Part shown: piece after piece, positions 1 through 8,589 of the stretch
How the letters are laid out: each line of letters starts with the position of its first letter
Position numbering within the stretch: position 1 is the stretch's first letter
Assembly: GCF_009758015.1 (NCBI RefSeq)
Contig: NZ_WSEL01000003.1
Coordinates: forward strand, 2,170,001-2,234,000
Length of the DNA: 64,000 bases
Source: Ramlibacter pinisoli
GTDB taxonomy: Bacteria; Pseudomonadota; Gammaproteobacteria; Burkholderiales; Burkholderiaceae_C
Direction of reading: 5' to 3'
Program-made: the position numbers and the translations under genes
Notes under the pieces: model-generated
Seen by the model: only the letters and a program-made list of their open reading frames with translations
Database searches by the model: none
Told to the model about the DNA's origin: nothing

Positions 1-370
1 TGTCGAACATCGCCTTGTAGTGCGGCGGCACCATGTCGTTGAGGCACTGGCCGTTCAATGGCACGAAGGCGTTGACGTAGATGAGCCGGCGGATGCGCTG
101 CGGGGCCCAGTCCGCCACCTGGCTGATCACCATGCCGGCGTAGCTGTGGCCCATCAGGCGCACGTTCTCGAGGTTCTCGGCGTCGAGAAAATCGAGCAGC
201 GAACGTGCGGCATCGGGCAAGCCGATGGCGGCGCGGTCGTCGCCCGGCCGGTTGCCGGCCAGGGTCGGGCAGTGGACGGTGTGGCCACGGGACCGCAGGT
301 GCTTGGCGGTGGGCTCCAGGAGTTCGCCGCTGTGCCAGGCGCCGTGCACCAGGACGTAGGTGTCAGCCAT
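1..370 (-). CDS. alpha/beta hydrolase, N-terminal part (runs off window)
   Basis: The first 123 codons of a gene that continues beyond the left edge. The protein begins MADTYVLVHGAWHSGE, the usual first strand and HG oxyanion turn of small alpha/beta hydrolases of the salicylate-esterase/haloalkane type. The nucleophile elbow G-H-S-Y-A-G lies near residue 75, so the serine nucleophile is present. The catalytic acid and histidine would lie in the missing part. It is on the same strand as the GntR gene upstream, 133 nt away, and could be either its own unit or the end of that one. The substrate cannot be told. Confidence 0.85.
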   Translation of the reverse strand, partial: MADTYVLVHGAWHSGELLEPTAKHLRSRGHTVHCPTLAGNRPGDDRAAIGLPDAARSLLDFLDAENLENVRLMGHSYAGMVISQVADWAPQRIRRLIYVNAFVPLNGQCLNDMVPPHYKAMFD

Positions 371-503
371 GGGGGCTCCTCTTCGGGCCGGTCCCGCACG
401 ACGCGAGGCCGGTGCGGGCCAATTTAGCCCGTCCCGGACGCGGGGGGTGTAGCACTGTGTGCCCGATCCGCAGGGAGCGGAAGCGGGGCAGCCGCCCCAG
501 GCC

Positions 504-1202
504 TCAGGGCCGCAGCAGGTTGCGCTGCACGCGCAGAAGGTGTTCCGTGGCCACGGCGCGCGCCTCGTGCACGTCGCGACGCTTGAGGGCCTGCACCAGT
601 TCGCGATGCTCGGCCTGGTACTGCAACCGGCGCTCGGGCGTCACGCTGCGCTTCTTCAGCACGCCCCACTCGCCCTGGTTGCGCACCTGGTTCATCAGCT
701 GGAACACGTTGGACACGAAGCTGTTGTGGGCGGCGGCGGCGATCGCCTCGTGCAGCATGCCGTCCCAGTGCTCGAAATCCTCGAGCGTGGTCGCGGCCTC
801 CGCCCGGTCGCAGCAGGCATCCATTTGCTCGAAGTCCGCCGTGGTGGCATTGCCGATCACCATCTCCAGGATCGCGGGCTCCAGCGACAGCCGCGCCTCC
901 ATCAGTTCGGCCGGACTGGTCTGGCGCACGGGGTCGACTGCCGCCATGCCGTTCACCACCGCGCCCGCCTGCTGCGTCACATACGTGCCGCTGCCCACGG
1001 TCTGGCTGATGACGCCGAGGTCCTTCAGTTCCCCCAGCACGCGACGCACGCTGGTGCGGCTGATGCCGAACTGCTCGCACAGCGCCCGCTCGGTCGGCAG
1101 GCGGTCGCCGGTCTGCCAGCGGTGCGCGCGCAGGCTGTCCAGGATGTACTCGCGCAGGCCCGATGCGGTGTTCAACGACTGTCCCTCCGTGTTCTGAACC
1201 AA
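504..1202 (-). CDS. FadR-subfamily GntR transcriptional regulator
   Basis: A 232-residue one-domain-pair repressor. The N-terminal winged helix (about residues 15-80) carries the GntR signature around GDRLPTERALCEQFGISRTS, and the C-terminal helical part (about 95-225) is an FCD ligand domain with the usual Asp/His-rich helices. Length is normal for the FadR/FCD group. It is divergent from the fumarylacetoacetate-hydrolase-family gene, and the 137-bp gap contains a promoter and inverted repeats made of TTGGTTC/GAACCAA. It therefore most likely represses the operon at 1340-6530 and itself, with a pathway carboxylate as inducer. That last point is inference. Confidence 0.9.
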   Translation of the reverse strand: MVQNTEGQSLNTASGLREYILDSLRAHRWQTGDRLPTERALCEQFGISRTSVRRVLGELKDLGVISQTVGSGTYVTQQAGAVVNGMAAVDPVRQTSPAELMEARLSLEPAILEMVIGNATTADFEQMDACCDRAEAATTLEDFEHWDGMLHEAIAAAAHNSFVSNVFQLMNQVRNQGEWGVLKKRSVTPERRLQYQAEHRELVQALKRRDVHEARAVATEHLLRVQRNLLRP

Positions 1203-1244
1203 ATCATACCAATTCGACCTGCCGGCAATCTCACAGTGATCCGC

Positions 1245-1272
1245 TTGACTATCGCTGCCGTTTGCCTACCAT
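1245..1272 (+). promoter_or_regulatory. candidate sigma-70 promoter for the FAH operon
   Basis: A -35 hexamer TTGACT at 1245-1250, a 16-nt spacer and TACCAT at 1267-1272. It points towards the gene starting at 1340. Transcription would begin near 1279, just upstream of the inverted repeat at 1294-1315, which suits repression by the GntR protein. Confidence 0.45.
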
Positions 1273-1293
1273 TCGCGACCCTATTTGGTCGTT

Positions 1294-1315
1294 ATTGGTT
1301 CGCTGTTGAACCAAT
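1294..1315. promoter_or_regulatory. inverted repeat, candidate GntR operator
   Basis: Perfect 8-bp arms ATTGGTTC (1294-1301) and GAACCAAT (1308-1315) around a 6-nt spacer. Related half-sites (GAACCAA at 1196-1202, ACCAATTC at 1208-1215, TTTGGTC at 1284-1290) lie in the same gap. TTGGT/ACCAA half-sites are common for FadR-type GntR proteins. Which protein binds is inferred from position. Confidence 0.5.
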
Positions 1316-1339
1316 TGACGCCACGCTTTGGAGACTCGA

Positions 1340-2212
1340 ATGCGCATCGCTACCTTTGTCGCCGGCGGCCGCCGGCAAGTGGGCCGGGTGTCGGCCGATG
1401 GCCGACAGGTCACTCCTTTCCAGTTGTCCTCCGAGGCCGCCCAGTGCGGCGCCCAGCCTCTGGTCGAAGCGGCCGCCCGTGGCCAGCCGCTGCCCGCGCT
1501 GGAAGCCGCCAGCCTGGCCCTCGCCTCCGTGAAACTGGAAGCGCCCATCCCGCTGCCGCGCCGCAACGTCTGGTGCGTGGGCCGCAACTACCACGCCCAT
1601 GCCAAGGAGCTGGCCGCGTCCGTGTTCAAGGACAACGCTGCCAACGTGCAGGAATGGCCGATCGTCTTCACCAAGGTGCCGGAGACCGTGACCGGCCCCT
1701 ACGACACCGTTGCGATGCCGGGCGCCGCGGTGTCCACGCAGATCGACTACGAGGCCGAACTGGTCGTCGTCATCGGCCGCGGTGGCAAGAACATCGCCAG
1801 GGCCGACGCGATGCAGCACATCTTCGGCTACACGATCTGCAACGACGTGACGGCCCGCGACGTGCAGATGCGCCACCAGCAATGGGACATGGGCAAATCC
1901 TTCGACACCTTCTGCCCCATGGGCCCGTGGATCGTGACGGCCGACGAGATGGACGGCCGCAAGTCCCGGGTGCGCTGCTGGGTCAACGACGAGCTGCGCC
2001 AGGACGCGCCCACCGAGAACATGATCTTCGACATCCCGACGCTGATCGAGACCGTCTCGCGCGGCATCACGCTGCTGCCGGGTGACCTGATCGCCACCGG
2101 CACTGCCGCCGGCGTGGGCATGGGCTTCAAGCCCCCGCGCTACCTCGGCGCCGGCGACGTGGTCCGCATCGAGATCGACGGCATCGGTTCCATCGAGAAC
2201 AAGTTCGCCTGA
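1340..2212 (+). CDS. fumarylacetoacetate hydrolase (FAH) family protein
   Basis: A 290-residue enzyme of the FAH / 2-oxo-hept-3-ene-1,7-dioate hydratase / acylpyruvase fold. The family core is visible: RNVWCVGRNYHAHA near residue 80, the metal-binding YEAELVVVIG with two acidic ligands near 140, and a C-terminal GDVVRIEIDGIGSIEN. Family members hydrate or hydrolyse 2-oxo acids with a divalent metal. The start is the ATG with GGAG 7 nt upstream; an in-frame TTG at 1328 is less likely. As first gene of an operon with a molybdenum hydroxylase it probably handles a ring-cleavage or oxo-acid intermediate, but the substrate is not defined by sequence. Confidence 0.88.
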   Translation: MRIATFVAGGRRQVGRVSADGRQVTPFQLSSEAAQCGAQPLVEAAARGQPLPALEAASLALASVKLEAPIPLPRRNVWCVGRNYHAHAKELAASVFKDNAANVQEWPIVFTKVPETVTGPYDTVAMPGAAVSTQIDYEAELVVVIGRGGKNIARADAMQHIFGYTICNDVTARDVQMRHQQWDMGKSFDTFCPMGPWIVTADEMDGRKSRVRCWVNDELRQDAPTENMIFDIPTLIETVSRGITLLPGDLIATGTAAGVGMGFKPPRYLGAGDVVRIEIDGIGSIENKFA

Positions 2213-2236
2213 GCCACGGACAACAAGGAAACGACG

Positions 2237-3205
2237 ATGACCATCACCCGCCGCCCCATCCTCCGCCTGCTGGCCGCAGCCGGCGCCATGGCCGCCGCCG
2301 CCGGCGCGTTCGCCCAGAGCGACTATCCCAACCGCCCGGTGAAGGTCATCGTGCCGTTCGCCGCCGGCGGCCCGGCCGACAACTATGCGCGCTTCATCGC
2401 CCAGCGCCTGGGCGACGCGCTCAAGCAGCCCTTCGTCGTCGACGACAAGCCGGGTGCGGGCTCGGTGATCGGCACCGACGCCGTGGCCAAGTCCCCGGCC
2501 GACGGCTACACGCTGCTGCTGATGTCCAACACGCACACGGTCAACGAGACGCTGATCCCGACCAAGCCGTTCAGGCTGATGACGGACCTCGTCGGTATCG
2601 CGCCCATCAACTCGTCCGACCTGATCCTGGTGGTCCACCCCTCGGTGGCAGCCAGGACGCTGCCGGAACTGATCGCGCTGGCCAAGTCCAAGCCGGGCAA
2701 GATGAATTACGCGTCTTCCGGCAACGGCACGCCCTACCACATGGCCGGCGAGCTGTTCAAGCACCTGGCCGGCGTGGACATCGTGCATGTGCCCTACAAG
2801 GGCAGCTCCAGCGCCCGCACCGACGTGATGGGCGGCCAGGTGGACATGATGTTCGACGCCGTGACCACCATGGCGCCCGTGGCCAAGGAAGGCAAGGTGC
2901 GCGCGCTCGCCACCACGGGCCTCGCGCGCACCGGCGACCTGCCCACCGTGGCCGAGATCGTGCCGGGCTACGAGGCCACCATCTGGCTCGGCCTGATGGC
3001 CCCCAAGGGGACGCCGCAGGCCATCGTCGACAAGCTCAATGCGGAAGTGCGCAAGATCGTGGCGCAGCCCGACGTGAAGGCCGCCTGGGCCAAGCAGGGC
3101 GCGGCGCCCATGTCCATGAGCCCGGCGGAGTTCACCGCCTACCTCAACAAGGACATCGCGAAGTGGGGCGCGATCGTGAAGGCGTCGAACATCAAGCCGG
3201 AGTGA
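2237..3205 (+). CDS. Bug/TctC-family periplasmic substrate-binding protein
   Basis: A 322-residue tripartite-tricarboxylate receptor. A cleavable signal peptide (RRPILRLLAAAGAMAAAAG, cut near AFA-QS) is followed by the Bug start DYPNRPVKVIVPFAAGGPADNYAR and the VDDKPGAGS loop near residue 75 that binds a ligand carboxylate. The family binds carboxylates, aromatic acids and related solutes in the periplasm for TctAB permeases. No permease is nearby, so it either shares one elsewhere or acts as a sensor. It sits 24 nt after the FAH gene, so its ligand is likely the operon's substrate. Confidence 0.92.
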   Translation: MTITRRPILRLLAAAGAMAAAAGAFAQSDYPNRPVKVIVPFAAGGPADNYARFIAQRLGDALKQPFVVDDKPGAGSVIGTDAVAKSPADGYTLLLMSNTHTVNETLIPTKPFRLMTDLVGIAPINSSDLILVVHPSVAARTLPELIALAKSKPGKMNYASSGNGTPYHMAGELFKHLAGVDIVHVPYKGSSSARTDVMGGQVDMMFDAVTTMAPVAKEGKVRALATTGLARTGDLPTVAEIVPGYEATIWLGLMAPKGTPQAIVDKLNAEVRKIVAQPDVKAAWAKQGAAPMSMSPAEFTAYLNKDIAKWGAIVKASNIKPE

Positions 3206-3209
3206 CGTC

Positions 3210-3671
3210 GTGCCCGCCGAGTTTGCGTTCACGCTCAACGGCCAGGCGACCACCGTGCGGGCCGAGCCCGCGCAGTCGCTGCTGGAGATCCTGCGCGACA
3301 CCTGCGGCCTGAAGGCGACGCGCCTGGGTTGCGGCCTGGGACAATGCGGCGCCTGCACGGTGCTGGTGGACGGCGAAGCCAGGCACGCCTGCGACACCTC
3401 GATGGAGGCCGCGGCGGGGCACGACATCACCACGCTGGAAGGCCTGGGCAGCCGGGCCGATCCGCACCCGCTCCAGGCTGCATTCGTCGAGGAGCAGGCG
3501 CTGCAATGCGGCTACTGCACCACCGGAATGCTGATGTGCAGCGCAGCGCTGCTGCGGCGCAACCCCGATCCCAGCGAACAGGAGATCCGGCAGGCGCTGG
3601 ACGGCAACCTGTGCCGCTGCGGCGTTCACAACCGCATCGTGCGCGCGGTGCGCAAGGCGGCCCGCACATGA
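3210..3671 (+). CDS. (2Fe-2S)-binding small subunit of a molybdenum hydroxylase
   Basis: A 153-residue small subunit of the xanthine dehydrogenase/isoquinoline oxidoreductase family. An N-terminal plant-type [2Fe-2S] domain has Cys at about 41, 46, 49 and 61 (CGLGQCGAC). A helical second [2Fe-2S] domain has CGYC near 109 and CRC near 141. It carries electrons from the molybdenum site of the large subunit. It starts at GTG 4 nt after the receptor gene, and its stop overlaps the next start (ATGA), which indicates translational coupling. No FAD subunit is present, so the enzyme is of the two-subunit IorAB/NicAB type. Confidence 0.93.
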   Translation: MPAEFAFTLNGQATTVRAEPAQSLLEILRDTCGLKATRLGCGLGQCGACTVLVDGEARHACDTSMEAAAGHDITTLEGLGSRADPHPLQAAFVEEQALQCGYCTTGMLMCSAALLRRNPDPSEQEIRQALDGNLCRCGVHNRIVRAVRKAART

Positions 3672-5803
3672 AGCCGGCCGCGATCCCGGAGGGGCTGCGT
3701 GCCCATCCGCGCCTGGACCAGTGGCTCACGCTCGCGCCCGATGGGGTGATCCGCGCGATGTCGGGCAAGGTCGACATCGGGCAGGGCATCTCCCACGCGC
3801 TGCGGCTGATCGTCGCGGAGGAACTGCAGGTCGCGCCCCTGTGGGTCGACATGGTGCCGCCTTCGACGCGGCACAGCCCCGACGAAGGGGTGACCTCCGG
3901 CAGCCTGTCGGTGCAGCATTCGGGTGCGGCGCTGCGTTTCGCCGCCGCGCATCTGCGCGAGGCCTGCCGCGCGCGCTTCGCGCAGCGCCTGGGCGTGCCG
4001 CCCGCGGTGGTGACGCTGGCCGGGGGCGTCTTCCGCGCGCATGGCGAGTGCGCGGGCTACGGCGAACTGGCCGATGCAGCCTTGCTGGATGCTGCGGTGG
4101 ACACCTCGCACCTCGCACCTCGCGGCGGACGAGCCTCCACGACCGGTGCGCCGGGACGCAGCGATGTGGCCGAGAAGGTGTTCGGCCAGTTCCAGTACAT
4201 CCAGGATCTCGCGCCCGCAGGCATGGTGCACGGCGCGATCTTCCGCCCGCGCACGTTGCAGGCGCAGGTCCATGAGGATGCCTGGCGCCGCCTGCTGCCG
4301 CGCCTCGAAGCGGTCGAGGGCGTGTCGCAGGTGGTGCGCGACGGCCTGCTGGTGGGCGTGCTGGCCGAGGGAGAGCACGCGTTGGCCCAGGTAGCCGAGC
4401 GCGTGGAGCTGGCCGGCCTGTGGCAAGGCGAGACCGATGTGCCGCAGCCGCACGACATCGCGGGCTGGCTGCGGTCGCAGCCCCTGGATAGCGTGGTGAT
4501 CCAGCAGCGGCAGGACGCGGCGCCGGCCGCCGCGCGCACCTTCCGCGCCGAGTACGGACGCGGCTGGCTGCAGCACGCCTCCATCGGGCTGTGCTGCGCA
4601 CTGGCGCAGTGGACCGGCGGCGCGCTGCAGGTCTGGAGCCACACGCAAGGCATCTTCAACCTGCGCCGTGACCTCGCGCTCGCCTTCGGCCTGCCCGCGG
4701 ACGCAGTCACCGTCTCGCATGCGGAAGGCGCCGGCTGCTACGGCCACAACGGCGCGGACGACGTCGCCTTCGATGCAGCATGGCTCGCGCGGCATGCGGG
4801 CGGGCGTCCGGTCCGCCTGCAGTGGACGCGGCAGCAGGAGATGGCGAACGCGCCGCTGGCCCCGGCGATGGCGGTGCGCGTCGAAGCCAGCGTGGACGCC
4901 GAGGGCCGCCTCGTGGCCTGGAGGCAGGACGTCTGGAGCCAGGGCCACGGCACGCGACCGGGCCGCGGCGCCACACCGGCGCTGCTGGGGGCCTGGCAGC
5001 TCGCGGAGCCTGCGCCCGTGCCCATGGCGGTGAACCAGCCGCCGGCCACCGGCGGCGGCTCCGACCGCAACGCCGTGCCGCCCTATGCCGTGCCGCGGCT
5101 GGACGTGCACAACCACCGCGTGTTGGCGATGCCGCTGCGCGTCTCGGCCATGCGCGCGCTCGGCGCACACGTCAACGTGCTGGCGGCCGAATCGATGATG
5201 GACGAGATCGCGCACGCGCTGGCCCGCGACCCGCTCGCCTACCGGCTGGAGCACCTGGACCACGACGAACGCGCCCGCGCGGTGTTGCTGGAGGCCGCGC
5301 GCATGGCCCGCTGGCCTGAAGCCGGCCCGCGCGAGCCCGGCGTCGGCCGCGGCCTGGGCTTCGCCCGCTACAAGAACACGGGCGCGTACTGCGCGGTGGT
5401 CGCCGAGGTCGAGGTGCTGCAGCAGGCCCGCGTGCGCAGGCTGTGGATCGCCGCCGACCTGGGCCTCGTCGTCCACCCGGACGGCGCGCGCAACCAGGTC
5501 GAGGGCGGCGCCATCCAGGCTGCGAGCTGGACGCTGCGCGAACAGGCGGACCTGGGACCCGAGGGCGTGCGCTCGCGGGACTGGGCAACGTACCCGATCC
5601 ATCGCTTCACCGACGTGCCGACGGTGGATGTGGCGCTGGTCGACCGGCCCGACAGCCCGTCGCTGGGAGCGGGCGAATGCAGCGTCGGTCCCACTGCCGC
5701 GGCGATCGCGAATGCGATCCACGATGCGCTGGGCATCCGCATGCGCGTGATGCCCTTCACTGCCGACAACCTGATGCGCGAGGCACAGCAGCAAGGCGCG
5801 TGA
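3668..5803 (+). CDS. molybdopterin-binding large subunit, NicB/IorB-like hydroxylase
   Basis: A 711-residue catalytic subunit that would hydroxylate an N-heterocycle, aldehyde or similar carbon using water. Visible markers are GQGISHAL near residue 38 (cofactor loop), GCYGHNGADDVA near 357, typical of nicotinate-dehydrogenase-type large subunits, and GAGECSVGPTAAAIANA near 670, which holds the conserved catalytic Glu. It lacks the C-terminal cytochrome c domains seen in long NicB proteins, and no cytochrome gene follows, so its electron acceptor is unknown. It overlaps the small subunit by 4 nt. The substrate is not identified. Confidence 0.88.
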   Translation: MKPAAIPEGLRAHPRLDQWLTLAPDGVIRAMSGKVDIGQGISHALRLIVAEELQVAPLWVDMVPPSTRHSPDEGVTSGSLSVQHSGAALRFAAAHLREACRARFAQRLGVPPAVVTLAGGVFRAHGECAGYGELADAALLDAAVDTSHLAPRGGRASTTGAPGRSDVAEKVFGQFQYIQDLAPAGMVHGAIFRPRTLQAQVHEDAWRRLLPRLEAVEGVSQVVRDGLLVGVLAEGEHALAQVAERVELAGLWQGETDVPQPHDIAGWLRSQPLDSVVIQQRQDAAPAAARTFRAEYGRGWLQHASIGLCCALAQWTGGALQVWSHTQGIFNLRRDLALAFGLPADAVTVSHAEGAGCYGHNGADDVAFDAAWLARHAGGRPVRLQWTRQQEMANAPLAPAMAVRVEASVDAEGRLVAWRQDVWSQGHGTRPGRGATPALLGAWQLAEPAPVPMAVNQPPATGGGSDRNAVPPYAVPRLDVHNHRVLAMPLRVSAMRALGAHVNVLAAESMMDEIAHALARDPLAYRLEHLDHDERARAVLLEAARMARWPEAGPREPGVGRGLGFARYKNTGAYCAVVAEVEVLQQARVRRLWIAADLGLVVHPDGARNQVEGGAIQAASWTLREQADLGPEGVRSRDWATYPIHRFTDVPTVDVALVDRPDSPSLGAGECSVGPTAAAIANAIHDALGIRMRVMPFTADNLMREAQQQGA

Positions 5804-5831
5804 CGAATCAAGCAAGCAAGAAGGAAGACCA

Positions 5832-6530
5832 GTGAGCGTAGTGAATGTCTTGAGCGGCGGTGCCGCGGCGGCGGTGGTGAAGGGCGTGCAGGCGCAGTTC
5901 GAGCGCGAGACCGGCGCCACGATCCAGGCCACCTTCAGTGCGGTGGGCCAGATGCGCGACCAGTTGCTGGCCGGCAGCCCCTGCGACCTGGTGATCCTGA
6001 CGAAGCAGCTGGTGGCGCAGCTGGTGGCGTCCGGGCATGTGGCGGCGGGGAGCGATCGGTCGCTGGGCCTGGTCCGTACCGGGGTGGCCGTGCGCGCGGG
6101 CGCCGCGCATCCGGCCATTGGCGATCACGGGCAACTGGCCGCGGCGTTCCGCGCCGCACGCGAGATCTACTACCCGGATCCGGGCCAGGCGACGGCAGGC
6201 ATCCACTTCATGAACGTGCTGAAGGCGCTGGGGCTGGACCAGGAACTGAAAGATGCCTTCCGGCCGTTCCCCAACGGGGCGACCGCGATGGCGGCCATGG
6301 CGAACTCGAGCGAGCCCGCGGTCATCGGTTGCACGCAGGAAACCGAGATCAACTACACGCAGGGCGTCGAGCTGGTGGGGTCCTTGCCGAAGGAGTTCGA
6401 ACTGGCGACCGACTACACCTTGGGCGTCTGCTCCGGCGCGCGCGAGCCGGAGCTGTCGGCAAGGCTGGCCCAGCTGGTGGCGGGGCCGGCGTCGGCGGAG
6501 ATCCGGCGGCAGGGCGGATTCGCCTTCTAG
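5832..6530 (+). CDS. ModA-like substrate-binding-domain protein without signal peptide
   Basis: A 232-residue type-2 periplasmic-binding fold protein related to molybdate-binding ModA: VNVLSGGAAAAVVKGV at the start, then SPCDLVILTKQLV near 55 and YYPDPGQATAGIHF near 115. It begins with GTG and has no hydrophobic leader, so it should stay in the cytoplasm, unlike true ModA. It is the last gene of the FAH-hydroxylase operon, 28 nt after the large subunit. It may bind a pathway ligand or an oxyanion for cofactor supply; I cannot decide between these. Confidence 0.75.
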   Translation: MSVVNVLSGGAAAAVVKGVQAQFERETGATIQATFSAVGQMRDQLLAGSPCDLVILTKQLVAQLVASGHVAAGSDRSLGLVRTGVAVRAGAAHPAIGDHGQLAAAFRAAREIYYPDPGQATAGIHFMNVLKALGLDQELKDAFRPFPNGATAMAAMANSSEPAVIGCTQETEINYTQGVELVGSLPKEFELATDYTLGVCSGAREPELSARLAQLVAGPASAEIRRQGGFAF

Positions 6531-6661
6531 GACCCTGTTGCAACGGAGCACCCTCTCGAACGACAGTGCAGGTTGCCGGTCGAGGCCGGACACCGCCGGC
6601 TCCGGGAGTGGTGTCGGGACGAGGTTGCGGCGTGCCTGGATGGACGGCCCGGTGCAGCGCC

Positions 6662-7720
6662 TCAATCCGGCCGCTTGCCCTCGAAGGCGTCCTGCAGCAG
6701 CTGCCGGATGGCGCCGCGCTCCAGCGAACGCGGGTTCGGGTACTGGTTCTGCAGCGCGATCTCGCAGGCCTTGTCGACGTCGGCGGCCTGCAGGCCGATG
6801 TCGCGCAGCGCCACCGGTGCCCCGTTGGCCTGCGCCAGGTCGAACACCGCCTGCGCCGCGCTGGTGCCGCCCAGGGCGCGCACCACGCGCGCCATCGCCT
6901 GCGGCGCGGCGGCGGCGTTGTAGGCCAGGGCGTGCGGCAGCACGATGGTGTGGGTCTCGGCGTGCGGCAGGTTGAAGCTGCCGCCCAGCGTGTGGCACAG
7001 CTTGTGGTGCAGCGCCATGCCGACGTTGCCCAGCACCACGCCGCACAGCCAGGCGCCGTACAGGGCCTGGCCGCGTGCCTCGATGTCGCCGGCATCGGCG
7101 CGGATGGCCGGCAGGGCGCGGCCGAGGGCGGCGATGCCCTCCTCGGCCATGAGGTCCATGATGGGATTGCCGTCGACCGCGTACAGGCCCTCGGCGGCGT
7201 GCGCGATGGCGTTGATGCCGCTGGTGACGCTCAGGCCCACCGGCAGCGTCAGCGTGAGCTCGGGGTCGTAGATGACCGTGCGCGGCAGCACCTTGGCGTC
7301 CTTGCCGGTCTTCTTCAGGCCGGCCTCGGTGATGCCGTAGATCGGCGTCATCTCGCTGCCGGCGTAGGTGGTCGGGATGGCCAGGATGGGCAGGCCGGAG
7401 TCGAGCGCGATGGCCTTGCCCAGGCCGGTGGTGGAGCCGCCGCCGATGGCGACCGCGCAATCGGCGCCCAGCTGGCGCGCCACGTCGCGCGCCTCGCGTG
7501 CCGTCTCGATCGGCACGTGCATCACGGCGCGGTCGAACACGCCGGCGGCGCGTGGCCCCAGCAGGTCGGCCACGCGTTCGGCCGAGGCGCGCTGCTCGGG
7601 CGTCGACAGCACCAGTGCACGCCGGGCGCCCAGCGCCTCGATCTCGTGCCCGAGCTGGGCCAGCGCACCGGCGCCGAACACCACGCGGCCGGGCTGGCCG
7701 TTGTAGACGAAGGCCTTCAT
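6662..7720 (-). CDS. maleylacetate reductase
   Basis: A 352-residue iron-containing-alcohol-dehydrogenase-fold enzyme, the usual length for maleylacetate reductases. Motifs are GGGSTTGLGKAIAL near residue 90 (NAD(P)H binding), PTTYAGSEMTPIYG near 120 and HHKLCHTLGGSFNLPHAETH near 240. It would reduce maleylacetate to 3-oxoadipate, which the pcaIJ/pcaF genes upstream on the same strand then process. Its start overlaps the preceding gene by 4 nt (ATGA). Maleylacetate normally comes from hydroxyquinol or chlorocatechol cleavage, and no ring-cleavage gene is in the window. Confidence 0.9.
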   Translation of the reverse strand: MKAFVYNGQPGRVVFGAGALAQLGHEIEALGARRALVLSTPEQRASAERVADLLGPRAAGVFDRAVMHVPIETAREARDVARQLGADCAVAIGGGSTTGLGKAIALDSGLPILAIPTTYAGSEMTPIYGITEAGLKKTGKDAKVLPRTVIYDPELTLTLPVGLSVTSGINAIAHAAEGLYAVDGNPIMDLMAEEGIAALGRALPAIRADAGDIEARGQALYGAWLCGVVLGNVGMALHHKLCHTLGGSFNLPHAETHTIVLPHALAYNAAAAPQAMARVVRALGGTSAAQAVFDLAQANGAPVALRDIGLQAADVDKACEIALQNQYPNPRSLERGAIRQLLQDAFEGKRPD

Positions 7721-8589
7721 GGCGGATCTCCCAGGCCGGCGGCGCGCTCGACCGCCTTGATGATGGCCGCGTAGTCGGCGCTGCCGTCGCCCTGCGCGAT
7801 GGCGGCGTGCATCAGCTGCAGCGTGGCGGCGGTCTGTGGCACCGGCACGTGGCTGGCGGCGGCCGCGTCGACGATGAGGTTCAGGTCCTTGAGCATCTGC
7901 TCGACGGTGAAGGTGGGCGTGAAGTCGCGCTGCACCAGCTGCACGCCCTTGGCCTTGACGATGGGCGAGCCGACGGCACTGGCGCCGATCACGGCCCACA
8001 GGTCGTCCCAGCGCAGGCCGCCCTTGCGCCCCAGAGCCAGCGCCTCGGCCAGCATGGCGCTGGTCTGCGCGATCATGAGGTTGACCACCAGCTTCATCAG
8101 CCGGGCCTGCTCGCCCTCCCCCAGCCAGAACTGCTGCGGGCCGAGCAGCTGCAGCAGCGGCAGCATGGCCTGGTGGGTGGCGCGCGGGCCCGAGGCCATC
8201 ACGGTGAGTTGGGCCGCTTCGGCCATCTTGTTGTTGCCCGAGACCGTGGTGCGCAGGTACTGCACGCCGGCCGGCTGCAGCAGGCGCGCGGCCTGCGCCG
8301 AGGCCTCCTGCGAGACCGTGCTGGTGTCGATGTAGACGGTGCCGCGCGACGCATGGCTGGCCACCTGGGCCGCCACGGCCAGCAGCGCGCCATCGTGCGG
8401 CAGCGACGACAGCACCACGTCGGCGGCGGCCAGGGCGTCCGGCCCCTGCCGCACCGGCAGGCCGGCCTCGCGCGCAAGTGCCAGGCGCTCGGGCTGCAGG
8501 TCGTCGACCGTGACCGCGTGCCCGCCGACGCGCAGGTGGACCGCCATCGGCAGGCCCATCTTGCCGGCGCCCACCACGTGCACCTGCAT
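7717..8589 (-). CDS. NAD(P)-dependent 3-hydroxyisobutyrate-dehydrogenase-family oxidoreductase
   Basis: A 290-residue beta-hydroxyacid dehydrogenase. The Rossmann motif VHVVGAGKMGLPMA opens the protein; DTSTVSQE near 95 and the substrate loop TTVSGNNKMAEA near 120 follow. Lysine of the K-x-x-x-N motif (MKLVVN) near 170 is the likely catalytic base. ATG at 8589 is preferred because it overlaps the upstream stop by one base; GTG at 8592 is an alternative. The gene is sandwiched between maleylacetate reductase and a Bug receptor in one operon, but the hydroxyacid it acts on is not known. Confidence 0.85.
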   Translation of the reverse strand: MQVHVVGAGKMGLPMAVHLRVGGHAVTVDDLQPERLALAREAGLPVRQGPDALAAADVVLSSLPHDGALLAVAAQVASHASRGTVYIDTSTVSQEASAQAARLLQPAGVQYLRTTVSGNNKMAEAAQLTVMASGPRATHQAMLPLLQLLGPQQFWLGEGEQARLMKLVVNLMIAQTSAMLAEALALGRKGGLRWDDLWAVIGASAVGSPIVKAKGVQLVQRDFTPTFTVEQMLKDLNLIVDAAAASHVPVPQTAATLQLMHAAIAQGDGSADYAAIIKAVERAAGLGDPP

